DNA from: Arcticibacter eurypsychrophilus
GTDB taxonomy: Bacteria > Bacteroidota > Bacteroidia > Sphingobacteriales > Sphingobacteriaceae
Direction of reading: 5' to 3'
Assembly (NCBI RefSeq): GCF_001730525.1
Contig: NZ_MDFN01000010.1
Coordinates: 62,001-126,000 of the forward strand
Length of the DNA stretch: 64,000 nt
The notes below the pieces were generated by a model, which was given only the letters and a program-made list of their open reading frames with translations, did not search any database and was not told where the DNA came from. Of the stretch, positions 1-8,003 are shown one piece after another (position 1 is the stretch's first letter; each line of letters starts with the position of its first letter). Made by a program: the position numbers and the translations under genes.

Positions 1-408
1 GCTGCCAATTACAACGGACAAGAGATAATACCAGGGATCACCAATAGGATTACTAAAAACCAAGGTATAAAAGATGATAGCAATCAACGACAGCAACAAC
101 ATCAGTAAGATATTATAGATTATTTTGGATAAGATTACTGCCCTGGCACTCGTTATGGTATAATAATACAATTGCCTGCCTGAATTCTCCTGTGAAAAAC
201 TTTTTGAAATAGCATTTACCGAAGCAAACAACATAATGATCCAGAATAAAGCATTCCACGTTACCGGATTAATCTGCTTGAATGACAGGTAACATACAAA
301 TATGGTTGATACTACATATAACAGTATGCCATTCAATGCATATTTCGAACGCCATTCCAATACGATCTCTTTCCTGATAAGAAATCCCACATGTCCCAGT
401 AAATCCAT
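1..408 (-). CDS. ccmB: CcmB-like heme exporter ABC permease (partial, C-terminus outside window)
   Basis: The reading frame is open from an ATG at 408 down to base 1, so 136 residues are present and the C-terminus is cut off. The N-terminus begins MDLLGHVGFLIRKEI and continues with a Glu-Trp-Arg cytoplasmic segment and hydrophobic membrane helices, including one starting ILLYVVSTIFVCYL. This arrangement is typical of CcmB, the membrane subunit of the CcmAB transporter used in system I cytochrome c maturation. The gene is divergent from the DNA repair methyltransferase at 454, with only 45 bp between the two starts. CcmB is a family recognition; another small ABC-2 type permease is the main alternative. 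Confidence 0.75.
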   Translation of the reverse strand, partial: MDLLGHVGFLIRKEIVLEWRSKYALNGILLYVVSTIFVCYLSFKQINPVTWNALFWIIMLFASVNAISKSFSQENSGRQLYYYTITSARAVILSKIIYNILLMLLLSLIAIIFYTLVFSNPIGDPWYYLLSVVIGS

Positions 409-453
409 AACACAAAGATAACCTTCTTCCTTCTGAAATACTTATATTCGTGT

Positions 454-1248
454 ATGGAGCCACAGTTTTCATCCACAATAAAAAGTCCACTTGGAGATAT
501 CGCTATTTATGCTACAGAAACGGCTGTTTATGAAATTAAATTTTTAGAAGACAGGAAAATAATTCTTGAAAACAGCACTAAAATTGGTTCTCTTCAAAAC
601 GGTATAGCAGCACAAGAAAACAAAAAAGATGATGTAAATATTCTGGATAATAGTAAGGCAATACCTAAAAAGGCTACTGATGAAATTCGTTTTCTTGAAG
701 ATCATACAGGAGTAGCAGAACGTTCTACAAAAAGAATAGGTTCCATTGATGACAGGCAAGCAGGATCAAAAAACATCAATAATGAAATAAGTATCCTGGA
801 GGATAATAATCCAATACTTGAAATATTTAACAGTAAAGGTGGTGCATCAACGGATCGTAACCCAATTCCAGAAAACACCAATACAGTAATAGAACTTTGC
901 AAATCACAGTTAAACGCCTATTTCAATGGCGACAGCTTATCATTTGACTTTCCTATGTTACCTCAGGGCACTCCCTTTCAACAACGGGTTTGGACTAATC
1001 TTTGCGAGATACCTGCAGGAACTCCTATCAGCTATGCCCGACTATCAACACTCATGAAACAACCATTAGCCATCAGGGCGATAGCAAATGCAAATGCAAG
1101 GAATAAACTAGCTATAGTCATTCCTTGCCATCGTGTTATTGGAAGTTCAGGTGATCTTGTTGGTTATGCCGGTGGACTTTGGCGTAAGAAGTGGCTCCTT
1201 GAACATGAAGCTAAAGTCACCAAACAAGGACAAACTCTGTTATTTTAA
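454..1248 (+). CDS. ogt: Methylated-DNA--[protein]-cysteine S-methyltransferase with an internal repeat insertion
   Basis: Suicide repair protein that transfers the alkyl group from O6-alkylguanine in DNA to its own cysteine. The C-terminal half is canonical: FQQRVW, a GTPISYARL segment, the recognition-helix region RAIANANARN, the active-site PCHRVIG with the acceptor at Cys225, and GYAGGLWRKKWLLEHE. The N-terminal strand (SPLGDIAIYATE) is also present. Between them, residues about 33 to 143 form a hydrophilic insertion absent from usual 160-180 residue Ogt proteins. It contains three clear degenerate copies of a unit starting EI(K/R/S)-(F/I)-LED and often followed by an ST(K)-(R)IGS-like stretch. 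The gene overlaps the stop of the convergent membrane-protein gene by 4 bp. Function is well supported; the role of the insertion is unknown. Confidence 0.9.
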   Translation: MEPQFSSTIKSPLGDIAIYATETAVYEIKFLEDRKIILENSTKIGSLQNGIAAQENKKDDVNILDNSKAIPKKATDEIRFLEDHTGVAERSTKRIGSIDDRQAGSKNINNEISILEDNNPILEIFNSKGGASTDRNPIPENTNTVIELCKSQLNAYFNGDSLSFDFPMLPQGTPFQQRVWTNLCEIPAGTPISYARLSTLMKQPLAIRAIANANARNKLAIVIPCHRVIGSSGDLVGYAGGLWRKKWLLEHEAKVTKQGQTLLF

Positions 1249-1649
1249 ATTTTCTTCTTTCTTGATGAACCAGAGGCGATCATTACAACAGAACCGAGGG
1301 CTAATAGTGCCCATCCCAACCATTTATAATGAACAAGGCCTACGGCTACCCGGCTTAGGCTTTTAAGGGGAATAAAACTAAATGAGTCATTTACTTTAAA
1401 ATATACAGCGGAAAGGGTTAAAAGCACCAGAACCAATTCTGCCCAACCTGCAAACTTCAATAATCCATTACGCCCGGATAAAGAAGCAAATACCCCAATA
1501 GCCGCAATAATTAATACGACGGTTGCTAAACCAGAATGCAGATCCAGGTAATTCCAGTTACCTATTACTGGAATATGAACTAAAGGGCTCAATGCTCCTG
1601 CAATAACAAGGAATGAACCACAAAGACCGAAATAATTTTTAGATTTCAT
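1245..1649 (-). CDS. Small four-helix membrane protein, function unknown
   Basis: Codes for 134 residues with about four predicted membrane segments (near residues 7-27, 36-55, 65-84 and 108-127) and a positively charged C-terminal tail (SSRKKKI). No catalytic motif is visible. The second helix is preceded by GNWNYLDLHSG, which resembles small Bacteroidota inner-membrane proteins of unknown role. It lies 24 bp downstream of gldC on the same strand and could be co-transcribed with it. Its stop overlaps the stop of the convergent ogt gene by 4 bp. Confidence 0.6.
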   Translation of the reverse strand: MKSKNYFGLCGSFLVIAGALSPLVHIPVIGNWNYLDLHSGLATVVLIIAAIGVFASLSGRNGLLKFAGWAELVLVLLTLSAVYFKVNDSFSFIPLKSLSRVAVGLVHYKWLGWALLALGSVVMIASGSSRKKKI

Positions 1650-1673
1650 GATAACGTTTAAAACTCAACAAAC

Positions 1674-2003
1674 CTATTGTTTAATCTCCATTTTCTCTGC
1701 AAAATGTGCACAGTAATCCCGGAGATCTTCAACAATATTCGTCTCTCCTGTAGCCCTGAGAAAGCTATCGGCCATCGTCTGCAATGTCTCATAGAAAAAG
1801 CGTTTCATCTCATCTACGGGCATCTCTTTGGTCCATAAATCAATCCGCAATGCATTTTTGTAATTATGATCCCACAAGGAAAGCATCATCGCTTTTGCTG
1901 CTAACCGTTCCTGAGTTTCTGCATCTGTAGATTCCCAGGTTATATTTTCAGGCACATTATTGTCGTCTAACTCTACCGTGATTTTAATTTCTGCTTTTTT
2001 CAT
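1674..2003 (-). CDS. gldC: Gliding motility protein GldC
   Basis: Codes for 109 residues, matching the usual GldC length of about 110. Recognisable features are the N-terminal EIKITVELDDNNVPE, the AKAMMLSLWD segment, the strongly conserved LRIDLWTKEMPVDEMKRFF and the C-terminal DYCAHFAEKMEI. GldC is a small cytoplasmic protein linked to the Bacteroidota gliding / type IX secretion machinery, but it is also kept by non-gliding species, so its presence does not prove motility. The gene precedes the small membrane protein at 1245-1649 and follows that at 2053-2304 on the same strand. Confidence 0.9.
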   Translation of the reverse strand: MKKAEIKITVELDDNNVPENITWESTDAETQERLAAKAMMLSLWDHNYKNALRIDLWTKEMPVDEMKRFFYETLQTMADSFLRATGETNIVEDLRDYCAHFAEKMEIKQ

Positions 2004-2052
2004 CTCTATATTTTACATTACACTCAGGAGATCATATCCTGACTGCTTATCC

Positions 2053-2304
2053 TTAAATACGCTTTAACAAAAGCGTTAGTGCTGCAACCAGAACAACAAA
2101 AAGCAGTTCTATCAACCAAACACGTTTTAAATCTTTAATTGTTCCCCTAAAAAGAATATCGGAGCAGGTGCTGAGTAAAAAAAGACTGAACAGTAACCAG
2201 ATATTGATGCTGTATCCGGGATGATCAGCATCTAAAAAGGTGTATCCAATAGTCACCAGCAATGCAGAGGAAGTAATATTTAAAGGAGTTAACCTTATAG
2301 CCAT
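2053..2304 (-). CDS. Small membrane protein, hypothetical
   Basis: An 83-residue protein with two or three hydrophobic segments (about residues 10-22, 32-49 and 62-79). The first contains TSSALLVTIGYTFLD. No known family motif was recognised. Its ATG overlaps the stop codon of the upstream RNA helicase gene in a TAATG arrangement, indicating translational coupling and a shared transcript. The overlap and the sustained hydrophobic pattern are the main support that the gene is real. Confidence 0.55.
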   Translation of the reverse strand: MAIRLTPLNITSSALLVTIGYTFLDADHPGYSINIWLLFSLFLLSTCSDILFRGTIKDLKRVWLIELLFVVLVAALTLLLKRI

Positions 2305-3662
2305 TATCTTTTTTTACCCCCTCGCGAAGAGTGTTGCTTTGGTGACTTTCCTCCTGAACTTTTACCACCAGAACCGCCTCCCTGATAAGCTCTTGAAGCT
2401 TTTAGCTTAGCGGCTATAGCAAATTTCTTTTCATGAAAAGCACCCTTAAAATCAGGGTCATCTTTCCTTTTTTGTAAATCTATCTCCTTGGCAATATACT
2501 GCTTTTCCTCATACGGGGTCTCTTCAACAAAAACACCTTCAGGGATTTCCGCCTTAGGGATCTGCTGTCTGATTAGCTTTTCAATTTTCCGCACATAATA
2601 TTGCTCCGCTTCATTACAGAAGGTGATCGCATCTCCGGTACTCAATGCACGACCTGTACGACCAATCCGATGTACATAATCTTCGATAATGATCGGTACA
2701 TCAAAATTAATCACGTGACTCACATTAGTTACATCAATCCCTCTGGAGGCTACATCTGTTGCTACTAAAATCCTAATTTCACCTTCTTTGAAAGCGTTAA
2801 TGGAGTTAATCCGCGTATTCTGACCCTTATTGGCGTGAATAACTTTAACCTGATCTTCTCCATGTCTTCTCTTCAGGTAACTAAAGATATTATCGGCCAC
2901 CGTTTTGGTCTTACAAAAGATCATGATCTTATGAAAGTCCTCCACATTCTTAAGCAGATGTTGCAGTAAATTAATTTTTGTTTTTAAATTGGGTACATAA
3001 TAGATCAACTGTCTCACTGTTTCCGCTGGAGTAGCTGATTGATCAACCGCTACAATGGTAGGAAACTTCAAAAAGTCACCGGAGATCTTATGTACCAGTT
3101 CACTCATTGTTGCCGAGAACAAAAGGTTCTGACGTTTGCGGGGAACGACTTCTAGAATACGGTGAATGGATCCTATAAATCCCATATCCATCATTTTATC
3201 CGCTTCATCTATGACCAGAAACTGCAAAAACTTGGTAGAAATATGTCCTTCCAGGTATAAGTCAAGAAAACGACCGGGACTTGCTACCAAAATATCTAGT
3301 CCGGCAGCAATTTGCTCAATCTGAGTCTTTGGTCCCAATCCACCATAAATCACTACAGTACGCAGATCGGTATATTTCGCGAATTCTTTTATATTTTGTT
3401 CAATCTGCATTGCCAACTCACGGGTAGGAGCAAGTATCAAGGCGCGAGCATCTATTCCCTGGGCATATTTTAGCTTCATGAGAATAGGCAAAACATAGGC
3501 TGCCGTTTTACCGGTACCAGTTTGTGCAATACCCATAATATCCTGACCAGAAAGAATTGGCATGATTGCTTTCTGTTGTATTGGTGTTGGTTCCGTATAC
3601 CCAGCATCGGCAATTGCATTCAAAATTTGCCGGTTTAATTTAAAATCTTCGAAAGAAGGCAT
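2304..3662 (-). CDS. rhlE: DEAD-box ATP-dependent RNA helicase, RhlE type
   Basis: A 452-residue cytoplasmic RNA helicase. All core motifs can be read in order: the Q motif with PTPIQQKAI, motif I AQTGTGKT, Ia PTRELA, motif II DEAD, motif III SAT, then in the second RecA domain ATDVASRGID and motif VI HRIGRTGR. A basic Gly/Ser-rich tail (GGGSGGKSSGGKS and SSRGGKKR) follows the core, as in RhlE-type proteins thought to work in ribosome assembly and RNA turnover. The gene is divergent from dihydroorotase, with 81 bp between starts. DEAD-box identity is certain; the RhlE subgroup assignment is less so. Confidence 0.93.
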   Translation of the reverse strand: MPSFEDFKLNRQILNAIADAGYTEPTPIQQKAIMPILSGQDIMGIAQTGTGKTAAYVLPILMKLKYAQGIDARALILAPTRELAMQIEQNIKEFAKYTDLRTVVIYGGLGPKTQIEQIAAGLDILVASPGRFLDLYLEGHISTKFLQFLVIDEADKMMDMGFIGSIHRILEVVPRKRQNLLFSATMSELVHKISGDFLKFPTIVAVDQSATPAETVRQLIYYVPNLKTKINLLQHLLKNVEDFHKIMIFCKTKTVADNIFSYLKRRHGEDQVKVIHANKGQNTRINSINAFKEGEIRILVATDVASRGIDVTNVSHVINFDVPIIIEDYVHRIGRTGRALSTGDAITFCNEAEQYYVRKIEKLIRQQIPKAEIPEGVFVEETPYEEKQYIAKEIDLQKRKDDPDFKGAFHEKKFAIAAKLKASRAYQGGGSGGKSSGGKSPKQHSSRGGKKR

Positions 3663-3743
3663 TCAGTAAAGATACTATTTAGTTATGACCTATGCCCACC
3701 GATTGATAATTGCTTAACTTCGCTTTTGATAATCTTTCTAAAT

Positions 3744-5075
3744 ATGTCATCTATTCTCATCAAATCTGCTACCCTCGTCAATGAAGGTAAAACTTTTCAA
3801 GCCGATGTTTTTATCAAAGATGGATTCATTGAACAAATCAATGAAGGCATAGACCGAAAAGCAGATCTTGAAATTAATGCAGAGGGATTACATCTTTTAC
3901 CCGGTTGTATCGACGATCAGGTCCACTTTCGCGAACCAGGTTTAACACACAAAGCGACCATATACTCCGAAAGCAGGGCTGCTGTTGTAGGTGGCATCAC
4001 CTCCTTTATGGAAATGCCTAACACCGTACCAAACACCATTACCCAACAACTTCTAGCCGATAAATATGCCATTGGTGCAAAAAATTCCCTGGCAAACTAC
4101 TCCTTTTTTATGGGTGCCACCAATACGAACCTGGAAGAAGTGCTGATTACCAATGCGAAAGACGTATGCGGCATCAAAGTATTCATGGGTTCTTCTACAG
4201 GAAATATGCTCGTTGATAACGAAAAAACATTGGATGCCCTATTTTCTTCTACTCCTATGCTAATAGCAACACATTGCGAAGATGAAGGCACCATCCGAAA
4301 TAACCTTGAAATATTTAAAGCAAAGTACGGCGATCAGTTAAAACCATGGATGCATCCTTTAATCCGTAGTGCTGAAGCTTGTTACAAATCATCATCCTTT
4401 GCCGTAGCTCTTGCAAAAAAGCACAACTCCCGATTACATGTGCTGCACATCTCAACTGCAATCGAAACCAACCTTTTCGAGAATACCCTGCCGCTTCGCG
4501 AAAAGCGCATTACTGCAGAAGCTTGTATTCATCATCTCTGGTTTTCTGATCAGGATTACGCAGAAAAAGGAAACTGGATAAAATGGAACCCTGCTATTAA
4601 AACGATGACCGATCGGGATGCTATTCTGCAAGCGGTCCTTGATAATAGAATTGATATCATTGCTACTGACCATGCCCCGCATACTATTGAAGAAAAAAGC
4701 CAGTCTTACTCCCATGCACCATCAGGTGGCCCATTAGTACAACATGGTTTGACTGCAATGCTTGACTTATTTAAGGAAGGGAAAATACAGTTAGAAAAAG
4801 TTGTGGAGAAAATGGCCCATAATCCTGCCATTTGTTTTCATGTCGAAAAGAGAGGATTTATAAGGGAGGGCTATTGGGCCGATCTGGTACTCGTGGACCT
4901 GAATAAAAGCAATCAGGTAACAAAATCCAATCTCCTTTCTCAATGTCAGTGGAGTCCTTTTGAGGGACATACCTTTAATTCATCTGTCACTCATACTATT
5001 GTATCCGGACATTTAGCGTATGATCAGGGCAACTTCAAAGAACTAAAAATGGGCGAAAGACTGCTCTTTAATTAA
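3744..5075 (+). CDS. pyrC: Dihydroorotase (Bacteroidota type, amidohydrolase family)
   Basis: Catalyses the reversible cyclisation of N-carbamoyl-L-aspartate to dihydroorotate in pyrimidine synthesis. The start at 3744 (MSSILIKS) is preferred over the in-frame ATG at 3726 because family members begin with this beta strand. Seen motifs: PGCIDDQVHFREPG, MEMPNT, GIKVFMGSSTG carrying the lysine normally carboxylated to bridge the metals, the metal His in ATHCEDE, the metal His in LHVLHIST, and the catalytic Asp in ATDHAPHT. The first His of the usual HxH motif is Gln here (QVH); I recall this variant from Bacteroidota dihydroorotases. Allantoinase or another cyclic amidohydrolase is a less likely alternative. 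Confidence 0.87.
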   Translation: MSSILIKSATLVNEGKTFQADVFIKDGFIEQINEGIDRKADLEINAEGLHLLPGCIDDQVHFREPGLTHKATIYSESRAAVVGGITSFMEMPNTVPNTITQQLLADKYAIGAKNSLANYSFFMGATNTNLEEVLITNAKDVCGIKVFMGSSTGNMLVDNEKTLDALFSSTPMLIATHCEDEGTIRNNLEIFKAKYGDQLKPWMHPLIRSAEACYKSSSFAVALAKKHNSRLHVLHISTAIETNLFENTLPLREKRITAEACIHHLWFSDQDYAEKGNWIKWNPAIKTMTDRDAILQAVLDNRIDIIATDHAPHTIEEKSQSYSHAPSGGPLVQHGLTAMLDLFKEGKIQLEKVVEKMAHNPAICFHVEKRGFIREGYWADLVLVDLNKSNQVTKSNLLSQCQWSPFEGHTFNSSVTHTIVSGHLAYDQGNFKELKMGERLLFN

Positions 5076-5120
5076 ATCGAACCAAGCTATTAAGAAAACC
5101 CATACTATAAAACTGGGGAA

Positions 5121-6149
5121 TTAATGAATAATTTTGTAAACCAATTCCTTCATTAACTCTCCACTGTCTGTATTACCCGTAGAATCAACACCCTTGGTTT
5201 TCAAGTCGTATTCCCGTAATAAGCTAATGATATCAAATACTTTGCCCAACTCATAGTTTTTAGCCGCCATTTCAAAGTCTTTTACAAAATATGGGTTTAC
5301 ACTTAATACCTTAGCCACATTTTGCTGACTCTTATCCGTTATGTAATGAAACTTCAAAATCCGAGTAAACCAGGTATTTAATGCACCTATAATCAATTGT
5401 ATAGGGTTAGACTTTGGATTCGAAGCAAAATAAGTGATAATCTGACTGGCCTTAATTACATTCCTTTTTGCTAAAGCTGCCTGCAGTTCAAAAACATTAT
5501 ACTCCTTGCTAATCCCTATATTATCCTGTACGTCCTCAGCAGTAATTTCATTTCCCTTTGGAATATTGAGCATTAATTTATCCAGCTCATTGGATATCTT
5601 GGAAAGGTCAGTCCCCAAATACTCTGCAATCATCGCAGAAGCACGAGGATTCATTCTGTACGCCTTTTCCCTGACATAATCCTCTACCCAGCCCGGCACT
5701 TTATTGTCGTAGATGGAAGCCGATTCAAAAGCCACACCCGCCTTTTCAAAAGCTTTATAGGACTTGCGTCTCTTATCAAACTTATCGTGTTTATAACAAA
5801 ATACCAGAATCGTACTCGCAAGCGGACGTTCCAGATAAGCCAGGAGTGGATCCTGACTTTTCTTATCATCCGTATCTTTGCCCCATTTCATATCCTGTGC
5901 TTCTTTAATCAGCACAAGTTGAAATTCACTCATCATTGGATACCGCTTTGCAGAGTTTAATACTGTCATCATGTCGACATCCCTTCCATAAAAAACGGTC
6001 TGGTTAAACCCCTTTTCAGCGTCCGAAAGCAAGTTCTTTTCTATATAATCACTAAAAAGATCAATATAATATGCTTCTTCTCCATGGAAAAGATAAGCAG
6101 GCTTAAACTTACGCGCCTTAAGATCATTTATTAATGTGGAAGCCGTCAT
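5121..6149 (-). CDS. holA: DNA polymerase III subunit delta
   Basis: A 342-residue HolA protein, the clamp-loader subunit that opens the beta sliding clamp. Typical features are the N-terminal KPAYLFHGEEAYYID segment, the following beta-clamp interaction region around AEKGFNQTVFYGRDV and MMSEFQLVLIKEAQDMKW, and the helical C-terminal collar domain with a QLIIGALNTWF stretch. The length fits the family. The gene is divergent from the HsdR-N protein starting at 6218, an arrangement often found in Bacteroidota. Confidence 0.9.
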   Translation of the reverse strand: MTASTLINDLKARKFKPAYLFHGEEAYYIDLFSDYIEKNLLSDAEKGFNQTVFYGRDVDMMTVLNSAKRYPMMSEFQLVLIKEAQDMKWGKDTDDKKSQDPLLAYLERPLASTILVFCYKHDKFDKRRKSYKAFEKAGVAFESASIYDNKVPGWVEDYVREKAYRMNPRASAMIAEYLGTDLSKISNELDKLMLNIPKGNEITAEDVQDNIGISKEYNVFELQAALAKRNVIKASQIITYFASNPKSNPIQLIIGALNTWFTRILKFHYITDKSQQNVAKVLSVNPYFVKDFEMAAKNYELGKVFDIISLLREYDLKTKGVDSTGNTDSGELMKELVYKIIH

Positions 6150-6217
6150 AGAATAAGGCTAAGATACATCAGAATCCTCAAAGCTGAAAAATCATTTTTT
6201 TTTACCAATTTTGAAAC

Positions 6218-6682
6218 GTGCAATTTGATCCTGTTAAACTCAATCTCCCTTATTATCCGTTTAGAATAAAACAGATACAAGACACCAATTATATTTTCGA
6301 TGAGATAAGGAAAAAGTTCCTGGTATTAACTCCTGAAGAATGGGTAAGGCAACATATCGTTCAGTATATTATTCAAGAAAAAGGCTATCCAAAATCACTT
6401 ATTAAATTAGAAGGAGGGCTAAAACTTAATACGCTACAAAAAAGGACAGACCTTATTGCCTATAATTCATCGGGACAGAAAATACTTTTAATTGAATGCA
6501 AAGCTCCCGGAGTTAAAATAGATCAAAAGGTTTTTGATCAGATTGCGCGATATAACATTATACATCGCATACCACTATTAGCAGTAACCAACGGATTAAA
6601 CCATTACTATTGCCAAATCGACTTTGAGCTTAAGAGTTACATTTTCATAGAAAGCCTTCCTCACTATACAGATCTCGGTTAG
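6218..6682 (+). CDS. Type I restriction enzyme R protein N-terminal (HSDR_N_2) domain protein
   Basis: A stand-alone 154-residue protein resembling the nuclease-like N-terminal domain of HsdR. The core reads RTDLIAY followed by ILLIECKAPG, a PD-(D/E)xK-like Asp...Glu-x-Lys pattern. No helicase or specificity genes lie nearby, so this is not a restriction system; such single-domain proteins are common next to holA in Bacteroidota and their role is unknown. The frame opens immediately after a TGA at 6212, leaving GTG at 6218 as the only plausible start (the next in-frame Met is absent near the N-terminus). The stop overlaps the convergent lipoprotein gene by 4 bp. Confidence 0.75.
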   Translation: MQFDPVKLNLPYYPFRIKQIQDTNYIFDEIRKKFLVLTPEEWVRQHIVQYIIQEKGYPKSLIKLEGGLKLNTLQKRTDLIAYNSSGQKILLIECKAPGVKIDQKVFDQIARYNIIHRIPLLAVTNGLNHYYCQIDFELKSYIFIESLPHYTDLG

Positions 6683-7326
6683 CCTACATTTTTAACCCGT
6701 ATGTTAACCAAAGCAGGATCATATTTAGATAGCAAAATAGTAGAGGCCTTGATTAACCGGTCACCCATTAACTCTTTGTCTTTTATAGCAGAATCAGGTA
6801 ATGCTAACACTCCATTAAAACAGGGCAGATCACCTGAAAGGGACCCACTATCGAAATCCTTAATTCTCCCTCCGTGATCCCATCCGAAACCCCATAAAGA
6901 AAAGTCCTTTCCTCCGTTCAGTTTAACAAGTTCAGAAAGTGTTGTACCTATCTTGATACCATTTACAAAGTGATACACAGATGAAGGATGAGCAATCTCC
7001 AAAGCCTCAATGGTTGTATAAGGTGCTTTTTTTTCTTTCCAGTGCACAAGAATCTCTTTAGCACTACCCTTCCAAATGGAGGTAACCATCCCTTGGAAGC
7101 CCCCCTCTTCAAAAAGAGAATCCTGCTTTAAATTTTCCTCTCCAACTTTTTCAACCAGAAAAGCATAAGAGTCTTCAAGCTCAATTTCTCCAATTCCCCA
7201 ACACGTAATTTCCGAAGAATTTTTTAGGTCTGATTCACTCAATCCTGCAATGGTAGGCAACTTTTGAGTCGAATTATTGGTACATGAAAACAGAAACAAT
7301 AGCGGCAGGTATAACAATCGTTTCAT
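6679..7326 (-). CDS. Predicted lipoprotein, paralogue of the adjacent gene
   Basis: A 215-residue protein with a lipoprotein signal (MKRLLYLPLLFLFSC, lipidated Cys at 15). No known domain was recognised. The mature part contains CWGIGEIELEDSYAFLVEKVG, then a TSIWKGSAKE segment and VHWKEKKAPYTTIEALEI, and a late KLNGGKDFSLWGFGWDHGG stretch. The neighbouring protein at 7349-7996 has the same length and clearly matching segments (CEGVGEIKINYSYAEL, TTIWENTAKQ, YWKEKSQPFKTIKYLEV). They are separated by 22 bp and are probably a tandem duplication in one operon. The role is unknown; a periplasmic or outer-membrane location is expected. Confidence 0.7.
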   Translation of the reverse strand: MKRLLYLPLLFLFSCTNNSTQKLPTIAGLSESDLKNSSEITCWGIGEIELEDSYAFLVEKVGEENLKQDSLFEEGGFQGMVTSIWKGSAKEILVHWKEKKAPYTTIEALEIAHPSSVYHFVNGIKIGTTLSELVKLNGGKDFSLWGFGWDHGGRIKDFDSGSLSGDLPCFNGVLALPDSAIKDKELMGDRLIKASTILLSKYDPALVNIRVKNVG

Positions 7327-7348
7327 AAAATCTTTAAGTTAAAATTCA

Positions 7349-7996
7349 TTATTTATTTAACACTCTGATACTGCTCAGACGTACTTCAATATGATCCAGA
7401 ATCTTTTCGTATGATTCAACTATTTCCTGCTTTTTAAAAGCGTCATAATCTGCTTTATATACATTCTCCTGACTGGTCCATTCTAACACACCCGCTACAC
7501 AAGAATTATTTTTCTCTAGCGTTCCTCCATTAAAACTAGTTATAAGTCCGCTGTTTCCCTTCGCATAAAAGTTTCTGAAAGTCAATGGCATATTTCCATT
7601 CTTATTCACCAGACTGCGCAAGTCTAAACCAATCCGCAACGAGTCCTGCGTTTCATAAGGAGATTCCGGACTATTCACTTCTAAATATTTAATAGTTTTA
7701 AAAGGTTGGCTTTTTTCCTTCCAATACACATTTAACTGTTTAGCCGTATTCTCCCAGATCGTTGTATACTTTCCATAAATAGAATTTTCATGTTCCGTTA
7801 AGGCTTTGGCTCCCACTTTATTCTTAAGCTCAGCATAAGAATAATTGATCTTGATCTCCCCTACTCCCTCACAAGAAATAAGAAAAGCAGAATCCACAAC
7901 CACCTCTTTCACTTTCTTTTTTGTCTGTACATTTTTTCCCTGTTGCTGACAACCAAAAAGAAAAACCAATACGAATACATAAACGGAAAACTTCAT
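7349..7996 (-). CDS. Predicted lipoprotein, tandem paralogue
   Basis: A 215-residue protein with lipoprotein signal MKFSVYVFVLVFLFGC (lipidated Cys at 16). It aligns by eye over its whole length with the lipoprotein at 6679-7326, sharing a GEI-x(5)-Y-A start of the mature domain, a T-S/T-IW segment, a WKEK motif and a late asparagine-glycine turn followed by an aromatic-rich region. No enzymatic motif is visible. It starts 8 bp from the valS stop on the same strand, so valS and both lipoprotein genes may be transcribed together. Confidence 0.7.
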   Translation of the reverse strand: MKFSVYVFVLVFLFGCQQQGKNVQTKKKVKEVVVDSAFLISCEGVGEIKINYSYAELKNKVGAKALTEHENSIYGKYTTIWENTAKQLNVYWKEKSQPFKTIKYLEVNSPESPYETQDSLRIGLDLRSLVNKNGNMPLTFRNFYAKGNSGLITSFNGGTLEKNNSCVAGVLEWTSQENVYKADYDAFKKQEIVESYEKILDHIEVRLSSIRVLNK

Positions 7997-8003
7997 ATTC
8001 AGA

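Noticed and set aside
6218-6682. Type I restriction-modification system
   Set aside because: Only the HsdR-N-like domain is present; no helicase, HsdM or HsdS gene lies nearby.
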